Shown here: one piece after another, positions 55,241-64,000 of the stretch
How positions within the stretch are numbered: the stretch's first letter is position 1
Layout: every line of letters starts with the position of its first letter
DNA from: Psychrobacter fozii
Lineage (GTDB): Bacteria > Pseudomonadota > Gammaproteobacteria > Pseudomonadales > Moraxellaceae
NCBI RefSeq assembly: GCF_003217155.1
Contig: NZ_QJSU01000006.1
Span: forward strand, 124,001-188,000
Length of the DNA stretch: 64,000 nt
Reading direction: 5' to 3'
Translations under genes and position numbers: made by a program
Notes under the pieces: model-generated
The model's input: only the letters and a program-made list of their open reading frames with translations
What the model was told of the DNA's origin: nothing
Databases searched by the model: none

Positions 55241-55984
55241 ATGACTTATTGTGCTGCCATTCGCCTAAAAGATGGTATGGTTTTCGCTAGTGATACTCGC
55301 ACCAATGCAGGTGTCGATCATATCTCAACCTTTAGAAAGCTGTATCAGTATGGTATTGAGGGTGAACGCGTGATGGTGCTACAAACTGCTGGTAGTCTGG
55401 CCACATCACAAGCGGTATTTACCAAGTTGCAGCATGATATTGACCAACGCTATGAAAGCAATCTCAATACTGTACTCACACTGTTTGATGCCGCGCAAAT
55501 GGTGGGCGAATGCATGCGTAACGTCATGAACCATGCCAAAACGGTGGCTAACGATGATAACGGTAGTCAATTTACCAGCTCATTTATGTTGGGTGGACAA
55601 ATAAAAGGTCAGCCGCCCGAGTTATATATGATTTATCCCGAGGGCAATTGTATTAGGGCCACCAAAGACACGCCTTTTTTTCAACTGGGTGAAAGTAAAT
55701 ATGGCAAGCCAATTCTGGATCGGTCAGTCACATACGACACCGATATTCAGCATGCTGCGCGTGCATTAATGCTGTCATTTGATTCCACCATTCACTCCAA
55801 CCTATCAGTAGGCATGCCGATAGATTTTGTCATTTATAAAAGTGACAGTTTAGAGACACCTGAAGGTCGTCGTATTGATGAGAATGATGAGTATTTCAAT
55901 ACCATTCGTCGGCAGTGGTCAAAGGCGCTACGCAATATATTGGTTGAGCTGCCTGAGTATCCTGATAATTATTGGAATAAATAG
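55241..55984 (+). CDS. Anbu (BPH) ancestral proteasome-type peptidase
   Basis: A 247-residue Anbu protein, related to the proteasome beta subunit and HslV. It begins MTYCAAIRLKDGMVFASDTRTNAGVDHISTFRK without gaps, so Thr2 is the probable nucleophile after removal of Met. The conserved GES-KYGKPILDR and SFDSTIHSNLSVG regions are present. AAGGA lies upstream. It is the last gene of its operon and is followed by a terminator. The natural substrate of Anbu assemblies is not established. Confidence 0.94.
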   Translation: MTYCAAIRLKDGMVFASDTRTNAGVDHISTFRKLYQYGIEGERVMVLQTAGSLATSQAVFTKLQHDIDQRYESNLNTVLTLFDAAQMVGECMRNVMNHAKTVANDDNGSQFTSSFMLGGQIKGQPPELYMIYPEGNCIRATKDTPFFQLGESKYGKPILDRSVTYDTDIQHAARALMLSFDSTIHSNLSVGMPIDFVIYKSDSLETPEGRRIDENDEYFNTIRRQWSKALRNILVELPEYPDNYWNK

Positions 55985-56023
55985 CTCAGTATAAGAACAC
56001 GCCATTTATATATCTTTTGCAAT

Positions 56024-56057
56024 AAAAAGCCCTTTGTCTAATGCAAAAGGCTTTTTT
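56024..56057 (+). terminator. Rho-independent terminator of the Anbu operon
   Basis: A stem built from AAAAAGCCCTTTG and CAAAAGGCTTTTT with one mismatch, a seven-base loop and a T-run, 40 bases after the Anbu stop. Confidence 0.85.
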
Positions 56058-56079
56058 ATTATCAACTAATAATCAGGCA

Positions 56080-56500
56080 ATAAAAAACCGGAGTAACGCT
56101 GAATAAACAGCCCTACTCCGGTCTTGCTTTAAAGGCCTTGAATGCCATCATAATGATGTCGCACTCAATTGTTGTGTAATCTACCTCATGACCTGGTACA
56201 TGGAAGACTCACTGGACTGCACCTAGATAAAGGCCCTAGTGCATTAGCTCAATCACGATTGCGTGATTGCGCCAGCGAGCTAATGACACTAGGGCCTTTA
56301 TCTAGGTATTAGCAGGACTGAAACAGTCTTCCTTGGGTAAAATGTAATGGCTTGACTCGTGGACGACGCAACGTCGCCCCTCACCGTAAACGGTGAAACG
56401 CTAAATCTCACAACACGTTAAGTGTGCCTCATAACAGTTAGTACTGTCAATACATAATTGACCACTTTCTTTGCTTGCGACATCTGTTGTCGCCACCTAT
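56080..56500. ncRNA. Hairpin-dense non-coding region, possible structured RNA or element cluster
   Basis: Several hairpins follow one another without any gene: ACCGGAGTA / TACTCCGGT (56087-56122), a very long one at 56221-56307 (listed separately), CGACG-CAA-CGTCG (56364-56376), TCACCGT-AA-ACGGTGA (56381-56396), ACAGT-TAGT-ACTGT (56434-56447) and GCGACA / TGTCGC (56477-56493). It lies between the Anbu terminator and the BRCT-HEAT gene. No known RNA family was recognised. It may be a leader RNA, a small RNA locus or a cluster of repeat elements. Confidence 0.4.
56202..56332. repeat. Long perfect hairpin with nested stems
   Basis: The arms at 56221-56241 and 56287-56307 are exact reverse complements over 21 bases (ACCTAGATAAAGGCCCTAGTG). 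Inside, ATTAGCTC pairs with GAGCTAAT and, at the tip, AATCACG with CGTGATT. Outside, GGAAGACT (56202-56209) pairs with AGTCTTCC (56325-56332). The whole 131-base unit could fold into one rod-like structure. Confidence 0.85.
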
Positions 56501-56614
56501 TTATTTTGTGACAAAAGTCCTTGATGTTTTTTGTAAAACGCGGTTACATAGTAATCAAAATTTTACCGAAACATTCATTGTAAGCTGACAAAATAAAAAT
56601 TAAGGCAAATTTCT

Positions 56615-59600
56615 ATGAGTCTGTCCTTCGCACAAATCCAGCAAGCTTGGCACGCTCAAGACCCTAGCTTGGTTGATAAGTTATGTTTATTAGCAACACA
56701 AGTTGATGATGTTCCTGAGTCGCCCATCCCCGAGCACGAACTGACATTTGAGCGATTTTTGGACAAAATTTTAAGTCATCAGTTTCGGGAGCAAAACCCC
56801 GAAGTACAGTTTGCAGAGCGTGTGGCAATGATTGCCAAGCTTGAGGCAGACGAAGGCGTTTACCCTCTTCCTGATCGTTACAAAATCCATTTAATATTGA
56901 CCGCACTTTGGGAAGATGGCAGCGCGTATTCTAGAACCATTTTAAAACAAGCCATTACAGCTTTGCCAGTCAGCTATGGTGTGTGGAAAGGATTGAAGCG
57001 CATTTATAAGCAAGCTGAATTTTCTCAAGATTATGAGATATTTGGACAAATTGCCGCCAAGATTGATTTACAACGCTTCAATCAAACCGCTGATTCTACG
57101 GTCAGCCTAGCTACCAAAACCTATATGAGCCTCAGAGCATGGCGTTATCTGCGGCAGTTGGGTCAGCAAATGCCAATTGGCTATATTGATGCTGCTGTCT
57201 CTGTACTCGCCAGCTATGACGAAACCATGACAGCTGGCAGCCCTGAACAAACGAGCAGCTGGGTGCTCAATCACATCTGCTTCCACAACAGCCTTGATTA
57301 TGGCGTCAATCGATTCATTAGTCGCTCACCTCGCAAGCTCTTTGAGGCAAAAGGTCGCGCGTTTGCTGAGGCATGGCAACGAGACCCTGAACCACTTATT
57401 GAGTTGCTAGCCATCGCCAAAAACGAGGCTATCAGACAGTTCGCAACCGATAGCCTAAAGCACGACTTTAAGACCCAATTACGTGATGTGAGTGGTGAGA
57501 CGCTACAATATTTATCTGCCGGACAAGCACACAGCAAAGCACGTGATGAGATGATTGTTTGGCTATTAGAAAACTCACCGCATTTTGAAAAGTCTAAGTT
57601 TCAAGTATTGGGCTTGCATCAAGTCGTACTGCAGCTACTCCATTCACACTATCCTGCCGCCTATCAATATGCGATTGGCTATGCCAAAAGCTACGCTCAG
57701 GACTTATCACTCACTGAGCTGATGTTACTGGCCATGTCAGATTATGAGCCTGTTAGAGCATTTGCCATCAACAATATCTTAAGTCGTGATCCTGTTGCTG
57801 ATATCGGTGTCAACGGTTGGGGTCAGCTGTTAGACACAGAGCATCACTATCAAACCGCGAGCAAACAACTTAGCAAACACTTTACGCGACGTAACTTGAC
57901 CCCTGAGTGGTTTTTTGAACGACTGACTAGTGGCAGAACACACAGCGTAAAATTTGCCATAAAAAAACTGCCTGAGCTTTATAGTGCCAAAGAGCTAGGG
58001 ACTGAATATTTTATACGCGTTGCCCAGCAGTTAGATATACCAGAGCAGCAGGACTTCTCTGCTCATAATGGCAGTTACTGTAATGATAGCGACTGCATGG
58101 ACTTTGCATTGGACCAGCTCAGACGTTTGGATTTGAGTCAAGTAAACGCGGCAGTATGGCAAACACTGTTATTAAATCCACAGTCGCAATCCACTATTAC
58201 AGATTGGTTTGATGAAGATGTACTGTCAGCAGCAACGCTTGATATGAGCTATTGGCATGCACTTGCCTATGATCCTGATTGGCAGGTAAGTGAATATATT
58301 GAACAATTAAAATCTGCTGACACTCCTATTAAAAACTGGCAAAAGCACTTGGCCTTTGATGAGTACTTAGCAGAAAACGTGCGGGGCTGGCTATCTGATG
58401 TGCGTCGTTTTGCACCAATAGATTTAGGTTTCGACTGGCTTATGAATCTTGCGCATAGCGAACAAGCACTCTATCGTGAATTTGCGATTGAACGCATTAA
58501 CAAAGGATTCTTGCCTGCTGACTTTGTCGCATATCTCGACAGCAATGCAGGCGACTCCACTGACAACGCTTCCAGTAATAGCACTGATAATAAAGACTCA
58601 AATAGCGATGCTGCTACTGAAGTAGATTTAACCGGCCAACGCTATTTATTCACAGGTAAGATGCAAAGCATGACTCGTGGCGAGGCCGAAAAAGTTGTGA
58701 AAGCGGCTAATGGTGCCATCAGTGGTGCTGTCAACGGCAAGTTAGATTACTTGGTCATCGGTGATGACGGTTCACCGTTATACGGTAATGGCCGTAAAGG
58801 TAGCAAGCAAGTTAAAGCCGAAAGCTTAATCGCCGATGGTGCGCCGCTAAAGATTATTTCCGAAACCGCTTTTTTACAGATGCTGAGTGGTCAATCGAGA
58901 GATATATCTGAAGACGATACTTTTGCAGGTGCCAACGCACTGTGGTATATGGCAACAGATGACGCTACTGCACCTATCAGTGAGCTTGCGGTCAGCTACC
59001 TCAGTCATCATCATGAGCAGATCTGTATGGCACTGACAGACAGACCAGTCGATCCCGATGCGATTATCCCTTCTTCATTCTTTGATGCGGAGCGTGTCAT
59101 TCCTTTACTGCAACACCGTAACAGCCAGCTGCGAGAATTTGGCTTATTACTGAGTGAGTATGAGATGGCGACGTGGCAACCAACGCCAGCCCTATGGCTG
59201 ATGATGGCAGAATCTCCCTATACGGATATCACTCAACTGCTAAAGCGTGCGCTATTGGATAAGCCATCCGTTGTCAATCGACGTTATCACATCCAGTCAT
59301 CACAACTGAACGCTGGCATGCTGAATGCTTTGATTGAAAGCAAAGCGCGAGTCGCTCGCCAAATCGGCATCACCTTGCTGCAGCGTCATGCCAATTTCCA
59401 AGATGTGCAGTCTTTATATCGATTGACCCAAAGCACAGACCGAGAAGTACGTTATGCCGCTGTGACCATGCTATGGAAACACTATAAGGCGCGTCACGTG
59501 TCTCCAAACTGGCAGCCAAACACTACCGATAAAGATGCTGCTGTCAAAGATAATGACAGCCGCGTACAACCAGTCATAACAGAGCAGTCAGATAGACGTT

Positions 59601-60016
59601 TGGCAAACTTGCCTGCAGAGGTCGATCAGCTACTAATGCTGCTACGCCGTGGCCTCTTTGAGCTACCACCTGGACGTCTAGGCGGTTCACAAGAGCCAAG
59701 TACTAGTGACAGTAATAAGCATAAGCAAGAACGCTACTCAGATAAAAACTCAGCATCACCACAGTCATCAGAGACAGATAGCAACATCACGCTAAAACCT
59801 ATATCTGCGAGTCGTGCCAAACTGGCATTGATTGAGACCTTTCGTGATGTGGCGTTGGCTGACAGCACCTTTGCGGCGCTCATTATGCCCACACTGTTCA
59901 CCTTTACGCACTCGGCAGGCAAGATGGAGCGCCATGCGTGTTTGGTTGCCGTCACACGATTATTGCATCGCTATCCTGAGCTATCTAAAAACCTGAAGCC
60001 AGTGGCATCGGCTTAA
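56615..60016 (+). CDS. Giant HEAT-like repeat protein with a central BRCT domain
   Basis: A 1133-residue protein without signal peptide or membrane segments. Helical repeats of HEAT type fill about 200-640 and 770-1120 (for example NEAIRQFATDSLKHDF, SDYEPVRAFAINNILS, DREVRYAAVTMLWKHY). A BRCT domain (about 670-757) is flanked by Ser/Asp/Asn-rich linkers and contains LFTGKMQSMTRGEAEKVVKA and GKLDYLVIGDDGSPLYG. This is the DNA-ligase-type BRCT. AAGG lies ten bases upstream of the ATG. It is followed after 68 bases by the WD40-HEAT gene. The domain style recalls MolR-type proteins of E. coli, found with a MoxR ATPase and a vWA protein. The function is unknown. Confidence 0.85.
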   Translation: MSLSFAQIQQAWHAQDPSLVDKLCLLATQVDDVPESPIPEHELTFERFLDKILSHQFREQNPEVQFAERVAMIAKLEADEGVYPLPDRYKIHLILTALWEDGSAYSRTILKQAITALPVSYGVWKGLKRIYKQAEFSQDYEIFGQIAAKIDLQRFNQTADSTVSLATKTYMSLRAWRYLRQLGQQMPIGYIDAAVSVLASYDETMTAGSPEQTSSWVLNHICFHNSLDYGVNRFISRSPRKLFEAKGRAFAEAWQRDPEPLIELLAIAKNEAIRQFATDSLKHDFKTQLRDVSGETLQYLSAGQAHSKARDEMIVWLLENSPHFEKSKFQVLGLHQVVLQLLHSHYPAAYQYAIGYAKSYAQDLSLTELMLLAMSDYEPVRAFAINNILSRDPVADIGVNGWGQLLDTEHHYQTASKQLSKHFTRRNLTPEWFFERLTSGRTHSVKFAIKKLPELYSAKELGTEYFIRVAQQLDIPEQQDFSAHNGSYCNDSDCMDFALDQLRRLDLSQVNAAVWQTLLLNPQSQSTITDWFDEDVLSAATLDMSYWHALAYDPDWQVSEYIEQLKSADTPIKNWQKHLAFDEYLAENVRGWLSDVRRFAPIDLGFDWLMNLAHSEQALYREFAIERINKGFLPADFVAYLDSNAGDSTDNASSNSTDNKDSNSDAATEVDLTGQRYLFTGKMQSMTRGEAEKVVKAANGAISGAVNGKLDYLVIGDDGSPLYGNGRKGSKQVKAESLIADGAPLKIISETAFLQMLSGQSRDISEDDTFAGANALWYMATDDATAPISELAVSYLSHHHEQICMALTDRPVDPDAIIPSSFFDAERVIPLLQHRNSQLREFGLLLSEYEMATWQPTPALWLMMAESPYTDITQLLKRALLDKPSVVNRRYHIQSSQLNAGMLNALIESKARVARQIGITLLQRHANFQDVQSLYRLTQSTDREVRYAAVTMLWKHYKARHVSPNWQPNTTDKDAAVKDNDSRVQPVITEQSDRRLANLPAEVDQLLMLLRRGLFELPPGRLGGSQEPSTSDSNKHKQERYSDKNSASPQSSETDSNITLKPISASRAKLALIETFRDVALADSTFAALIMPTLFTFTHSAGKMERHACLVAVTRLLHRYPELSKNLKPVASA

Positions 60017-60084
60017 CGGCTTTGGCCGACATAGATAAATAGATACTTTAAAAAATATGACGTCACCTCAACTGAGATAACACC

Positions 60085-63000
60085 ATGAAAACAATAACAC
60101 TCCCCTATTGGGGTCAAATTATTGGCTTAGTCAGTAAGGCCAACAGCACCCAAGCGGCAACTCAAAAGACAACCAAGCAAGATGGGCGCAGTCTTTTTAT
60201 TACTCGCCAGCAGCAAGCATCTAATACGGTCTTATACATCCTTGATCAACAAGGTGAGCAATTTAGTTTATCGACAACTGCACTGCCTTGTGCGATGCAA
60301 GCCATCACCAAAATAGATGACAGCACTATTGTTATGATTGGTGATGATGGTCATCTTTACCAAACGGATTGGCAAGCAAAGAAAGTTAAGAAGACTAGTG
60401 CTACATCCTTGCTTGATGCACCTGAAGATAACAACAGTGCTATAGGCCGTGCTGTATCAATGGCACCACTACAAGATGCGTTGGCTATCTTATATCCAAA
60501 ACACATTGTGATATGGCCTTATCAGGACAGTCAAGCCAGCAGTACTGTCATCATTGAGTCTTATTCGTCTTCTATAGCAGCATCAAGTAAGGAGTCTGCA
60601 TTAACAGCGCTAGCAACCTCAAATGATGGCTCGTGGTTAGTCGTAGCAGATAAAACAGGAGCTGTTAGTAGCTATCAATGGACCTCAGAGAAAGCCCAGC
60701 TCAATCTAAGTAGTCGCAAACAGCTCCACCAAGGTAAAGTAAACGCGCTTTGTTTTGAGCCAGTTGGGCAGTATTTCTTCTCAGCAGGCGCAGATAAGTG
60801 CTTATACCGTACTCATATCCAAGGCGATCTGCATCCTGTTGATAGAGCCAAGTCTAGCCAACACAGCGAAATGATCACGGCGCTTTGTGTCTCAGACACT
60901 CGGTTGTTCACTGCCGCCGATGACAAGAGCGTCAAATCATGGGCATTTGATAAAGGTCAGCCAAACAGCTGTAAAGAGGATCTAACCAAGGCTCGACAGA
61001 TCGCCTTATCTTCTTACGCTGAACAACCAGCGCTCATCGTAGTCAGTGCCGATCAGAGCCTACGTTTCATACCTATTGACCATACTCAAAGTACGTCACA
61101 AAATAGTACGGCAAAAAATAGCAAGCTATTGCCAGTCACTTATATTATCAAAGACGGCTATCAGAGAATCGGCCAATTACTGACAGATACGTCAAACAAT
61201 AATGATGTGTCGTTTAAAGAAGGCTTGGTGCTGCTACAGGCGCAAGCAGATAACCAAACATTAGAGCTGGTCAAAAAATTACTTGCTGATAGCGACACAC
61301 TTACGGTCAACCAAGCATTGCAATTGGTACAGTGGGTTGCTACTACTAATCTTGATAAAACTGCACACGTTTTAGAGCAGCAACTAAGCTCGGCGCACAG
61401 TGCAAAAGTACGTCTTGCTGCTTTTCATGCCTTGGCCGACCGCGCAAGTACGGCGAAGCGCCCGCTGCATTATTTAGAAGAAGCCTTTAAAAACCGTTAC
61501 TACGAAGAAGTGGTAGCTTCTGCGTTACAAGGTTACCTAAAGGTCGCGATGAAGGATGCCACCAGCCAACGCAGAATTTTACCTATTTTAAGAGATGCGT
61601 TGTCACACAGTTTTGCGAATATTCGCAAGCAAGCACTGGCCTCCCTTGAGACACTGTTGCCAGAGAACAGTCCTCAAGCAGATTTGATGGCATTAGACTG
61701 TAATCAGTCAGACATTGTCCAATCAGGGTTAATTCGTCTGTATCAGCGCGGCATGCTAAACCATCTTGAAGTCTCGCGTCAATTGATGCTGCTACAGAAT
61801 CATCGTAATACAGAGATTAGGCAAACGGCGTTTTACGTCTCATTGCTGTCTCAGCCTAAGTTGATAGAGGCGTTGAAACAGCAAGGTGACACACAAACAT
61901 TGCGTACCCTGTCTGATTTTGATGACTTTCGCTTACTACGTGGCACGCTACTAGATAACGCTAGTAGCACAGCGGCAAATGATAAGAGTGTTAAAGAATC
62001 AGAATCCGATGAGGCGATCCGTTTAACTTTATCCACGCAAGATTTTATCTCGCAAGCAGATAACACCCAAACATCTAAGTCTAAAAATAAGGCTAAAACG
62101 GCAAAATCCAAGAAGCCTGCTACTGAATCCATAAAGCTAAGCAATGACACGTTAGAGCCTTTATTACAAAGCTTAAGCAATAGTCACGAAGATATCAGCT
62201 TTCGAGCGGCTTATGCGCTGGCTTGTCTACAAGACAAACGAGCGTTTGGCACCCTGATTAGTCTAATGAGCCATGATGACAGCGCCATCATCCGTGCTGG
62301 TGTGGCCACCGCGCTTGGTCATTTAAATATAGAAGACGCCAAAGCAGTCCTACCGACATTACTAGATGATAAGGACGCTGGCGTGCGCCAAGTGGCTATG
62401 CAAGCCTATGGCAAATTGGCAGACAATGCATTGTCTTGGGCAGCGACGGGTTTTGCTTCTAAACATCAAGACATTCACGAGCAGTCTTTAGCACTGTTTT
62501 TAAAGCATGTTGCACCAGATAGCTCAAATAGTGGTGATAGCAGTGATAAAAGCACTCAGATGTCGTCAGAGATGACAGACATATTGCTACAGGCATTGAA
62601 CAACCCTTTTACCAGTATTCGATTAGAAGTGGTTAAAGTTCTATTAAACCGCCAATTTAAGCAGTCATCTGACACTATTTCTAAAAACATTTCTGACAGT
62701 GCTATCGTTGACATTATCAAGCTATTGCAGCAAAGCCTCTTTGAAGATGTGCATCAAGTGGCGATAGAAGAATGGCAACGACTGCTGCTAGCGATGAACT
62801 CGAAACATAAAACGAATAAAGCCGATAACACTGAAGAAACGAATCACCAAAAGACCAATCAAGCTGTCCTGACCCTGTTCTTTGCAGATACGTTTGCCGC
62901 TATCCGTCAGCAAGCCTTTGACATCGCACTTAAGCAAAACAAGCATTTAGGGTTTGCTGACGTCATGTTGAGCGCGCTTGCCAGCCCTTATGCTGATACC

Positions 63001-64000
63001 AAGCAACTGGCCTTTACGACAGTGCAAGCCAGAGCGAATACGACTCAGCTGACACAACTGATGCCAGCTCTAGTAGCTATGTTCGCTGATGACAGTATTG
63101 AGCTGCGCAAGCAAGCCTTGACGGTCGCTTTGGCGCTGACAGACTTACAGCCTACTATTTTAGCAGATCACAGTAGCCTAGATGATAGTAGCACCGATGA
63201 TCAATCAAATCATCATGAAGCATTGACTATCGCAGCTCTAAGCAGCCCTTACCCTGACATCCAGCTGACAGTCGCTCAACTACTGGCCAGTCAGTCTCGC
63301 TTATATGCTGACGAAGAACAGGCACAGCGGAGTGATGAGCAAGCGTACCAAGTCTTTAAACACTATTTAGAACTGCCTATGCCTTCTCAAGGTAAGAAAA
63401 GTGATAGCTATACTCAGTGGCACAGTCATGTTAGCCAAGCACTGTCTGGCTTGTCTAAACTGGCATACCCATCAAAGCATGATGCGCTAGGTTGGTATGC
63501 TAAATATCTACACCACCCTGATGCTGATTTTAAACCTCTTGCACCAAAGATTACGCAGATAGCTTCTTTTGAGGACATTGATCTACTGGTGAAATGGCAA
63601 AAAGATGAGCGCGACATTATCAGTCAATCAGCCAGTTTGTGTTTGGCTATTTTGGGTGATGCTCGCGGGCAGTACTTCCTTACTCATAACATAAGAGACG
63701 AAACAGACAATCTTAGTACGCTTGTTGCACCGATGACGCCTACGCATTGGCTACAAGCGCAGCACGGTTTAGGTATTACACATGCACGGCAATTACAGCC
63801 TTTGTTTGAGTCAGAGTCCTATGCAGTAGCAGCCAGACTGTTATTGATATTTAATGACTTACAGAATGGCTTGCAAGATAGCCTGCAAGCTACTAAAACA
63901 GACACTACTAGCACTGGTCGACCTAACCAGCTGATAGAAGCCCTAAGCTTTGCCGATAATGACACGGCAGTAGTCTACGCTAATATACTCGCTCGTTACC
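60085..64000 (+). CDS. Giant WD40 plus HEAT repeat protein, 3' end outside the window
   Basis: An uninterrupted frame runs from the ATG at 60085 to the right edge without a stop (1305 codons visible). The first 350 residues contain WD40-like beta-propeller repeats (LTALATSNDGSWLVVADKTG, VNALCFEPVGQYFFSAGADK, ITALCVSDTRLFTAADDKSV). From about 380 on, HEAT-like repeats follow, such as EDISFRAAYALACLQDKRA, DSAIIRAGVATALGHL and DAGVRQVAMQAYGKLA, broken by Ser/Asp-rich linkers. There is no signal peptide. It is on the same strand 68 bases after the BRCT-HEAT gene and is presumably its partner. Confidence 0.85.
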   Translation, partial: MKTITLPYWGQIIGLVSKANSTQAATQKTTKQDGRSLFITRQQQASNTVLYILDQQGEQFSLSTTALPCAMQAITKIDDSTIVMIGDDGHLYQTDWQAKKVKKTSATSLLDAPEDNNSAIGRAVSMAPLQDALAILYPKHIVIWPYQDSQASSTVIIESYSSSIAASSKESALTALATSNDGSWLVVADKTGAVSSYQWTSEKAQLNLSSRKQLHQGKVNALCFEPVGQYFFSAGADKCLYRTHIQGDLHPVDRAKSSQHSEMITALCVSDTRLFTAADDKSVKSWAFDKGQPNSCKEDLTKARQIALSSYAEQPALIVVSADQSLRFIPIDHTQSTSQNSTAKNSKLLPVTYIIKDGYQRIGQLLTDTSNNNDVSFKEGLVLLQAQADNQTLELVKKLLADSDTLTVNQALQLVQWVATTNLDKTAHVLEQQLSSAHSAKVRLAAFHALADRASTAKRPLHYLEEAFKNRYYEEVVASALQGYLKVAMKDATSQRRILPILRDALSHSFANIRKQALASLETLLPENSPQADLMALDCNQSDIVQSGLIRLYQRGMLNHLEVSRQLMLLQNHRNTEIRQTAFYVSLLSQPKLIEALKQQGDTQTLRTLSDFDDFRLLRGTLLDNASSTAANDKSVKESESDEAIRLTLSTQDFISQADNTQTSKSKNKAKTAKSKKPATESIKLSNDTLEPLLQSLSNSHEDISFRAAYALACLQDKRAFGTLISLMSHDDSAIIRAGVATALGHLNIEDAKAVLPTLLDDKDAGVRQVAMQAYGKLADNALSWAATGFASKHQDIHEQSLALFLKHVAPDSSNSGDSSDKSTQMSSEMTDILLQALNNPFTSIRLEVVKVLLNRQFKQSSDTISKNISDSAIVDIIKLLQQSLFEDVHQVAIEEWQRLLLAMNSKHKTNKADNTEETNHQKTNQAVLTLFFADTFAAIRQQAFDIALKQNKHLGFADVMLSALASPYADTKQLAFTTVQARANTTQLTQLMPALVAMFADDSIELRKQALTVALALTDLQPTILADHSSLDDSSTDDQSNHHEALTIAALSSPYPDIQLTVAQLLASQSRLYADEEQAQRSDEQAYQVFKHYLELPMPSQGKKSDSYTQWHSHVSQALSGLSKLAYPSKHDALGWYAKYLHHPDADFKPLAPKITQIASFEDIDLLVKWQKDERDIISQSASLCLAILGDARGQYFLTHNIRDETDNLSTLVAPMTPTHWLQAQHGLGITHARQLQPLFESESYAVAARLLLIFNDLQNGLQDSLQATKTDTTSTGRPNQLIEALSFADNDTAVVYANILARY

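Noticed and set aside
61851-62180. 109-codon minus-strand frame near the right end
   Set aside because: It is a shadow of the WD40-HEAT gene, whose plus-strand frame is open from 60085 to the edge and shows clear repeats.
1-64000. tRNA, rRNA, CRISPR arrays or complete insertion sequences
   Set aside because: None could be recognised by eye on either strand. A tRNAscan and an ISfinder search would be decisive.

Overview
The window looks like chromosomal DNA from a gammaproteobacterium of the Moraxellaceae, most likely a Psychrobacter. This is inferred from the moderately AT-rich sequence, the overall style of the proteins and clusters known from Psychrobacter and Acinetobacter; no ribosomal or other marker gene is present to prove it. 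No tRNA, rRNA or CRISPR array was recognised.

Layout. (1) 1-8442: a LysR regulator (cut by the left edge) and an eight-gene plus-strand cluster: YcsI-type hydro-lyase, AccB-like and AccC-like biotin proteins, 5-oxoprolinase subunits PxpB, PxpC and PxpA, an NRAMP-like transporter, and a second BCCP-like protein whose biotin-attachment lysine is replaced by threonine. It resembles the Bacillus ycs/kip genes and the Acinetobacter mum (manganese and urea) operon. (2) 8443-16741: an accessory stretch with a possible HEPN-like protein, the copper pair copA/cueR with a MerR-type promoter, a small membrane protein, a Fic enzyme and an apparently orphan NADAR-type antitoxin. (3) 17015-33055: a Fur-regulated NIS siderophore locus. 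Dat and Ddc make 1,3-diaminopropane, a flavin N-hydroxylase and a GNAT enzyme make the hydroxamate, three IucA/IucC synthetases assemble it, an MFS pump exports it and a TonB receptor takes it back. A RraA-like protein is an unusual extra. A complete tyrosine integrase follows directly. (4) 35137-43151: LysR/SDR pair with a shortened DUF2798 protein, two lipoproteins, and a MocR regulator divergent from a class II aldolase and a DapA-like lyase. (5) 43310-50865: RhuM-Fic fusion, MtfA-like peptidase, M28 peptidase fused to an autotransporter barrel, and a TetR regulator with a clear palindromic operator controlling a flavoprotein and a DUF2855 protein. (6) 51024-64000: a GDSL esterase, an Anbu (ancestral proteasome) operon in which the ATP-grasp and alpha-E proteins are fused, a hairpin-dense non-coding stretch, then two very large proteins, BRCT-HEAT and WD40-HEAT, the second running off the right edge.

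Two families of short MITE-like elements recur. One (about 108 bp, TATAGTC ends) lies at 4088 and 54278, each time inside an operon about 30 bases before the next start codon. The other (175 bp, ends TAGGGCRTGTCCTCA) lies at 6595, with a half copy at 16875.

Most noteworthy for follow-up: the BRCT-HEAT/WD40-HEAT pair with its hairpin-rich leader, the degenerate BCCP, the three-synthetase siderophore locus with RraA, the fused Anbu operon, and the orphan NADAR protein.
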